Shown here: positions 18,188 through 22,719 of the stretch, piece after piece
Position numbering within the stretch: the first letter of the stretch is position 1
Layout: each line of letters opens with the position of its first letter
Origin: Rhizophagus sp. LPA8_4_AMF
Taxonomy: Eukaryota > Glomeromycota > Glomeromycetes > Glomerales > Glomeraceae
NCBI GenBank assembly: GCA_021464525.1
Contig: JADRCO010001083.1
Location: forward strand, 1-22,719
DNA length: 22,719 bases
Direction of reading: 5' to 3'
Notes under the pieces: generated by a model
Told to the model about the DNA's origin: nothing
Databases searched by the model: none
What the model saw: the letters and a program-made list of their open reading frames with translations, nothing else
Program-made: the position numbers and the translations under genes

Positions 18188-18423
18188 CAGCAAAATTCAA
18201 AATATGCGAAACACTCAGCAATTTTGTGCCGTGAACTTGCCGGGTTCGCGGGTTGGCGGGTTGCCAAAATAAATAAAACACGTGACATGTTGCATATAAC
18301 ACATGAAAATTATATACCGAATAAATGTATTTTAAAATTTTTTCCTTATACCGCCAACCCGCGAACCCGGCAAGTTCGCGGCAGCAAAATTGCCGAGTGT
18401 TTCGCATATTTTGAATTTTGCTG
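18188..18423. mobile_element. 236-bp Tc1/mariner-type foldback MITE in a divergent promoter
   Basis: The two ends are inverted repeats of about 73 bp, starting CAGCAAAATTCAAAATATGC and running inward to GGGTTCGCGGGTTGGCGG. They differ by only a few substitutions and one base of length. TA lies on each side (18186-18187 and 18424-18425), and the TA-CAG start is usual for Tc1/mariner elements. The GC-rich inner arms stand out from the AT-rich surroundings. The 90-bp AT-rich centre has no coding capacity; open frames on both strands are by-products of the palindrome. The high arm similarity suggests a recent insertion. Confidence 0.85.
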
Positions 18424-18458
18424 TAATCATATCATCTTTTTAATAAACAATGGTCTCA

Positions 18459-18468
18459 CTCACGTGAG
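18459..18468. promoter_or_regulatory. Palindromic E-box CTCACGTGAG
   Basis: A perfect 10-bp dyad with CACGTG core lies 90 bp upstream of the LSC1 start codon, between the MITE and the gene. bHLH and Cbf1-like factors bind such sites. Function is inferred from position only. Confidence 0.35.
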
Positions 18469-18557
18469 AAAAGTAGAGATTTAGATGTGATCGCCATACA
18501 GTGTAAATCATATTTTATTTTTACATTTTTTACACTTTCGACTTTTATGTTTAGAAA

Positions 18558-20040
18558 ATGATCAGCTTTAAGAATTCATTCTATCGTTCACTAAAACCAA
18601 AAGCGCAATTTGGTAAGTCAATATTAATATTAGAATTAAGTTATTAATCGTATTAATTATGATAAATATTTAAAATTAGCATTACGTAGAGGATTTTCTT
18701 ACAGTGCCATTCGGGCTGCTAGTTATGAGGATACCGTTAAAAATATGCGTTTAACTAAAGACTCTCGTGTTATATGTCATGGTTTTACTGGAAAACAGGT
18801 TGGGAGTTATTTTTGTAATAACATTAATTTCAGTTGTGTTTGATTAAGAAATGTCCGCGGATAATAACGCGTATAAATTAATTCTAATTGAATTCAATCA
18901 CTCTACCATTTTTAATTCACTCTATCAATCACCAATTTATTTAATTGTTTTATTTTTTTTTATATATGTATCGTAGGGAACTTTTCATTCAAAACAAGCG
19001 ATAGAATATGGTACAAATATGGTGGGCGGAGTTTCACCTAATAAAGGTGGACAAACTCACTTGGGATTACCAGTATTCAGCACTACAGCTGAAGTAAGTT
19101 TATGTAGAAATTCTACCTGTTGAAAAGTTTCTTAATTGTAATGATTATTTTTATTTTACGATTTTCGATTAGGCAGCTAAAGAATTAAAACCAGATGCTA
19201 CAGTAATTTATGTACCTCCACCAGCTGCAGCTGCGGCAATTTTAGATAGTATTGAAGCAGAGATTCCCTTGATTGTCACCATTACTGAGGGAATTCCTCA
19301 ACAGGATATGGTCAAGGTGCATAGCATATCCAAATGCAAGTAAAAAAGAGTTTATAACGTATTTAACTTATGTAATTAATTAATGATAGGTTGTGAAAGT
19401 TTTGAAATCTCAAAGTAAATCACGTCTTATAGGACCAAATTGTCCCGGTATTATTGCACCAGGAGCATGTAAAATAGGTATTATGCCAGCTCATATTCAT
19501 CAAAAAGGTAAAGTTGGCGTAGTTTCGCGTTCAGGAACTTTAACTTATGAAGCAGTCAACCAGACAACTCAGGCAAATCTTGGACAAACTTTATGTGTGG
19601 GTATTGGAGGTGATCCATTTAACGGAACCAACTTTGTAGATTGTCTAAAATTATTCTTAGAAGACGATAACACGGAAGGTTTGTAATTTCCGTATAAGAA
19701 AAAAAAAAGAGGGAGTTTTTAATAATAAATTTCACTTATAGGTATTATATTAATTGGAGAAATTGGTGGATCTGCTGAAGAGGAAGCAGCAGAATATTTG
19801 AAGCAACATAATTTGACTCGTAAACAACCAAAACCCGTAGTATCTTTCATTGCAGGATTAACTGCACCGCCGGGTCGCCGAATGGGACACGCAGGAGCTA
19901 TTATAGCTGGTGGTAAAGGGGGAGCTACCGATAAAATTAAAGCATTAGAAAATGCTGGAGTTGTTGTATCAAGAAGTCCTGCTAGACTTGGAATTCACTT
20001 AAGAGAAGTAAGAAACCCTGACCAATTACGTGTTATGTAG
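18558..20040 (+). CDS. LSC1: Succinyl-CoA ligase alpha subunit, mitochondrial
   Basis: Six exons rebuilt from frame and family alignment: 18558-18612, 18680-18798, 18977-19093, 19173-19316, 19390-19678 and 19742-20040. They give 340 residues, close to the 346 of human SUCLG1. The N-terminus ([17 protein letters not shown], then [10 protein letters not shown]) is basic and free of acidic residues, as in mitochondrial presequences. The CoA-binding Rossmann part contains [18 protein letters not shown] and [13 protein letters not shown]; the ligase part contains [20 protein letters not shown] and [12 protein letters not shown]. His291 in [17 protein letters not shown] is the catalytic histidine that is phosphorylated during turnover. 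The enzyme converts succinyl-CoA to succinate in the TCA cycle with formation of ATP or GTP, together with a beta subunit not encoded here. All introns start GT and end AG, but donors GTTGGG (intron 2) and GTGCAT (intron 4) are weak. Shares its upstream region with SNAPC1; convergent with ZCCHC8. Confidence 0.95.
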
Positions 20041-20250
20041 TTGTGACTTATAATTTTTAAGATAGTGATTTATAAATTTTTTTTTTTTTTTAACAGGAAA
20101 TGGAAAAACTCGGATTGGTTTAAATTTTTTCAATTTTATTCAACACTGTTCCTATTTTTGGAAATGATTTATCGCAATATTACAAATCTGCAAAATATTT
20201 ATCATTACAAAAGAGTGATTGAATCTTGCTTGAATAACTTTATACCCTTA

Positions 20251-20260
20251 AATAAATAAA
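20251..20260 (+). terminator. Candidate polyadenylation signal of LSC1
   Basis: Overlapping AATAAA motifs (AATAAATAAA) lie 211 nt after the LSC1 stop codon and just before the end of the convergent ZCCHC8-like gene. If used, the two transcripts' 3' ends would overlap. The 225-bp gap between the stop codons holds nothing else apparent. Confidence 0.4.
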
Positions 20261-20265
20261 TTATT

Positions 20266-22176
20266 TTAGTCGGAAAGATCCATGTCTTCCACACAATCTT
20301 CATCATTAGATATCTCATTATTTCGGTGATTCACATTTTTGTTCTGAAATGTCCGTTGTTGTTGTTCAAATGAATCTGTTTTTGATATGATTGAATTATC
20401 CTTTTTCCATAATAGTGATGATTTATCTACCTTATAATGTTCTTGGGATTGAATAAACATTGCTTTAAATTTTGAAGTAGAATTATCTGCTACAAGTGAA
20501 GGTATTGTCCCGGGAGGTGGTGGCTGCACATCGGAACTAGGTGTAAATATTCCGGGAGGTGGCACACCAAAACTGGATGCAATTATTCCTGGAGATGGTG
20601 GCTGTAATTCTAAATTATTTGATATTATCCAAGGTGGAACATTACTTGTACTTCCAGGTGGTTGTGGTTGTCCATAACTATACCAGTCTGAATATCCATT
20701 ATAATACCAACCTGACGTGGTCGGATAACACACGTAATTTTCTTTAGTATTTTTAGGATAAAATACAAATAGTTCTTTATCATTATAATTATTTGTTTTT
20801 CTAACAGTCACATTAGTCTTATTTTCAAATTTTGCGAAATCTAAGTTTAATCCAGGATAATAAACTAATGGAACTTTCTTTTTCTTCTCTTGTTGAAATT
20901 CCTGAGTTTCTTGAATTTCTTTCTCAAAAGTTTCTTTCTGAGATTCCATGTAAAATTTTATTATTTCCTCTTTAGTGTTGTTGGTGACACACTCTCCTAT
21001 TTCTAAATAATTTTCCCTATCCTTTGAATCATCATTCTCGGAATTATTACCTGTTAAATCGCTGTTAATACTAGAAACTTCCAATGAATCATAACTATCA
21101 CTCCTATTATTATCATAAATTTTTAATGTAGCTGAATTCCACTTTTCCTCTTCCAATTTAGATAATCTATCTTTTTTAGGTTTCAGTGGATCTATAAAAA
21201 TTAAAATATAAAATCAGAACAAAAAGATTCATAAATCATTTCTTTAAGTTATCATAATTACCATCTCCTTCATTATCTCCCCAATATCCTGGTGGATAGC
21301 CGTAAACTCTCATTCTCTTATAATAAGGAGGTTCGTCCCCACTTTCCAATATTCCTAAAGCATCTTTTAACACGTCACTTATAACACCTGGTAAAAAAAT
21401 GTTAAAAATAAAATCTTTTTCGTATTCAATAAAATATCTACTATTAAATTGTTGTCTTCCATTATTAGATTTACTGTCTTGCTCATTATTAAATTTTTCT
21501 TTATTTATTTTAATTAATTTTTCATCTAAAGGTAATGGACAATTATAATATGAATGATATGGAGATAAACAGTTAAAGCATTTTCTTACTGATATTATTA
21601 GACTAAAAACAAAATAAAATTAGTTTATGGAAATTAAATAATTTATAAGAAAAATAATGTTACACACCTTTTATCTACATTGTAGTTTAATTTGAATGTT
21701 TCGATTGTTTCGTCATCTTTTTCTTTTTCCTCGTAACCAAGTACGCAATCCGTAATTCTTTCATAAATTATTGAATCCTCATTGATTAAATAATTATCAT
21801 CATAATTATTTTTCGTTTCAATTATAATAGCAATTGCTCCATTATCATTCTTTTCTTCTTCACATATTATCTCTTTATTACAACCTGTCACTTCATGATC
21901 AATATATATTATCGTATCCCTCTTGAATGAACATGAACTGTGTTTTTGTGGTAATATAGAAATATAAGGAGTAAAATGTAATTGTGGGAATACTTCTACT
22001 GAAGATATTTCATGTTTTACTAAAAAATTGGCTTCTTTTAACGGTAAGCTATTGTTAAGATGATCCTGAGAAATTTGAGAAAGAAAAGAACGTTGTATGT
22101 TTTCACCGTAATACAAATTTCGGTTGTGAAAATGATTTCGGTGAACTCGATCTATTTGATTGAGGTCTTCTTCCAT
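20266..22176 (-). CDS. ZCCHC8: ZCCHC8-like protein: CCHC zinc knuckle plus PSP domain (NEXT complex)
   Basis: Three exons on the minus strand, 22176-21668, 21602-21262 and 21191-20266, join in frame to 591 residues. The introns are 65 nt (donor GTGTGT) and 70 nt (donor GTAATT), both ending in TAG. Exon 2 encodes a CX2CX4HX4C zinc knuckle (CFNCLSPYHSYYNC, residues 178-191) followed by a PSP domain (about 240-285) with PGVISDVLKDALGI and KRMRVYGYPPGYW. Exon 3 continues EEEKWNSATLKIYD, as family members do after the PSP core. CCHC followed by PSP is the ZCCHC8 arrangement; SF3B2 has PSP but no such knuckle. In animals ZCCHC8 holds the helicase MTR4 and RBM7 in the nuclear exosome targeting complex, which degrades snRNA 3' extensions and promoter transcripts. 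The N-terminal 165 residues are not recognisable. Residues about 445-500 contain three PPPG repeats, and the end is acidic (DEDCVEDMDLSD). First ATG chosen. Confidence 0.85.
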
Positions 22177-22719
22177 TTCAATAGATAAATAGAGAATAAA
22201 ATATAATAGAACAGTACGTCAGTACCCCTTTTTCCCTTTTTTGTGGCACCCAGGGTAAATAATCCGGAATGCACGTCCGTATTGTGTGAGGGACTTAGTT
22301 TTTTTCGAGTAGGCAAAAACTTATTTGTCACTTGCTTATTTGTCATCTGCACTTTCACGTGTTAGTGCATAATGCCGTAATGCCGGCCCTGTAGGTGCTT
22401 TTTTTCACGGTTATGCAGGGGTAGTTGCCAGGTTAGATCTTCCCAGTATCACCGTCACTTTTCTACCTCCACGTGATTTTGTGTCACATCAGCCTTATTG
22501 ATTTATTTGTTTAAATCTTTAAACGGGATCTTTAGTCCAGGTGTGACCTCTATTTTGATAGGTGGGACAGTAAGCGGAAACTAGAGTTCCGAATATGCAA
22601 CCCAAAATGACCCGCATTGACCCACATGGACCTGCATAATATAAATAATACAATTGAAGGTATTGTAAAAATTTGAATTACTGTATAAATAGTATTTTAA
22701 AATTAACCCAAAATTTTGA
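22177..22719. other. Upstream region of the ZCCHC8-like gene
   Basis: No convincing gene lies here; short frames on the minus strand run out of frame into the ZCCHC8-like start. The region is less AT-rich than the other intergenic DNA and contains E-box cores CACGTG (22358-22363 and 22471-22476), a short tandem TAATGCCG (22371-22385), ACTTATTTGTCA repeats (22319-22345), and TGACCC(G/A)CAT repeats (22608-22627). Promoter function for the minus-strand gene is expected. The TGACCC block may be the end of a repeat continuing beyond the window. Confidence 0.35.

Noticed and set aside
18144-18484. Two opposed frames sharing the peptide CRELAGFAGWR
   Set aside because: The shared peptide is the two arms of the MITE inverted repeat read on opposite strands, not a gene pair.
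20065-20259. 64-codon plus-strand frame after LSC1
   Set aside because: It lies in the AT-rich 3' UTR; the LSC1 protein ends at 20040 in agreement with family length.
22152-22358. 68-codon minus-strand frame overlapping the ZCCHC8-like start
   Set aside because: Out of frame with the gene, no domain, and best explained as promoter or 5' UTR.

Overview
The window looks like nuclear DNA of an early-diverging fungus. It is very AT-rich, has short spliceosomal introns (63-178 nt), carries many small non-autonomous DNA transposons, and encodes a fungal-type SREBP together with SNAPc and ZCCHC8-like proteins that the model yeasts lack. An arbuscular mycorrhizal (Rhizophagus-like) fungus is my best guess from style and gene content. 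That guess is inference; no marker gene here settles it.

Bases 1-7440 contain no convincing protein gene. They are a pile of nested mobile DNA: a TA-flanked MITE with a hAT-type MITE inserted exactly at its end (117-623); a 1.6 kb element with a 10-bp target duplication that carries a tandem array of exon-like units (1322-2932); a dispersed repeat split by later insertions (3206-3412 and 5045-5165); a 1.26 kb hAT-type element with an 8-bp target duplication, GAGCTGAGCC-rich ends and an internal array of about eleven 77-bp hairpin units (3491-4747); a C/T-rich minisatellite within short inverted repeats (5515-6402); a decayed relative of the GAGCTGAGCC-rich element (6665-7083); and two very short foldback elements (7084-7160, 7353-7437).

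Bases 8040-18107 hold three intronless genes on the minus strand, transcribed right to left: SNAPC1 (snRNA promoter-binding complex subunit), THO2 (scaffold of the THO/TREX mRNA export complex) and an SREBP/Sre1 precursor (membrane-bound bHLH-Zip sterol regulator). A TCACGCCAC sequence matching the sterol regulatory element consensus lies about 130 bp upstream of the SREBP start codon, which suggests autoregulation.

Bases 18558-20040 (plus strand, six exons) encode the mitochondrial succinyl-CoA ligase alpha subunit. It diverges from SNAPC1, and a 236-bp Tc1/mariner-type foldback MITE fills more than half of the shared 450-bp promoter. Tail-to-tail with it, bases 20266-22176 (minus strand, three exons) encode a ZCCHC8-like protein with a CCHC zinc knuckle followed by a PSP domain, the hallmark of the nuclear exosome targeting (NEXT) complex. 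Three of the five genes act in nuclear RNA synthesis, export or decay, but nothing shows that their clustering is functional.
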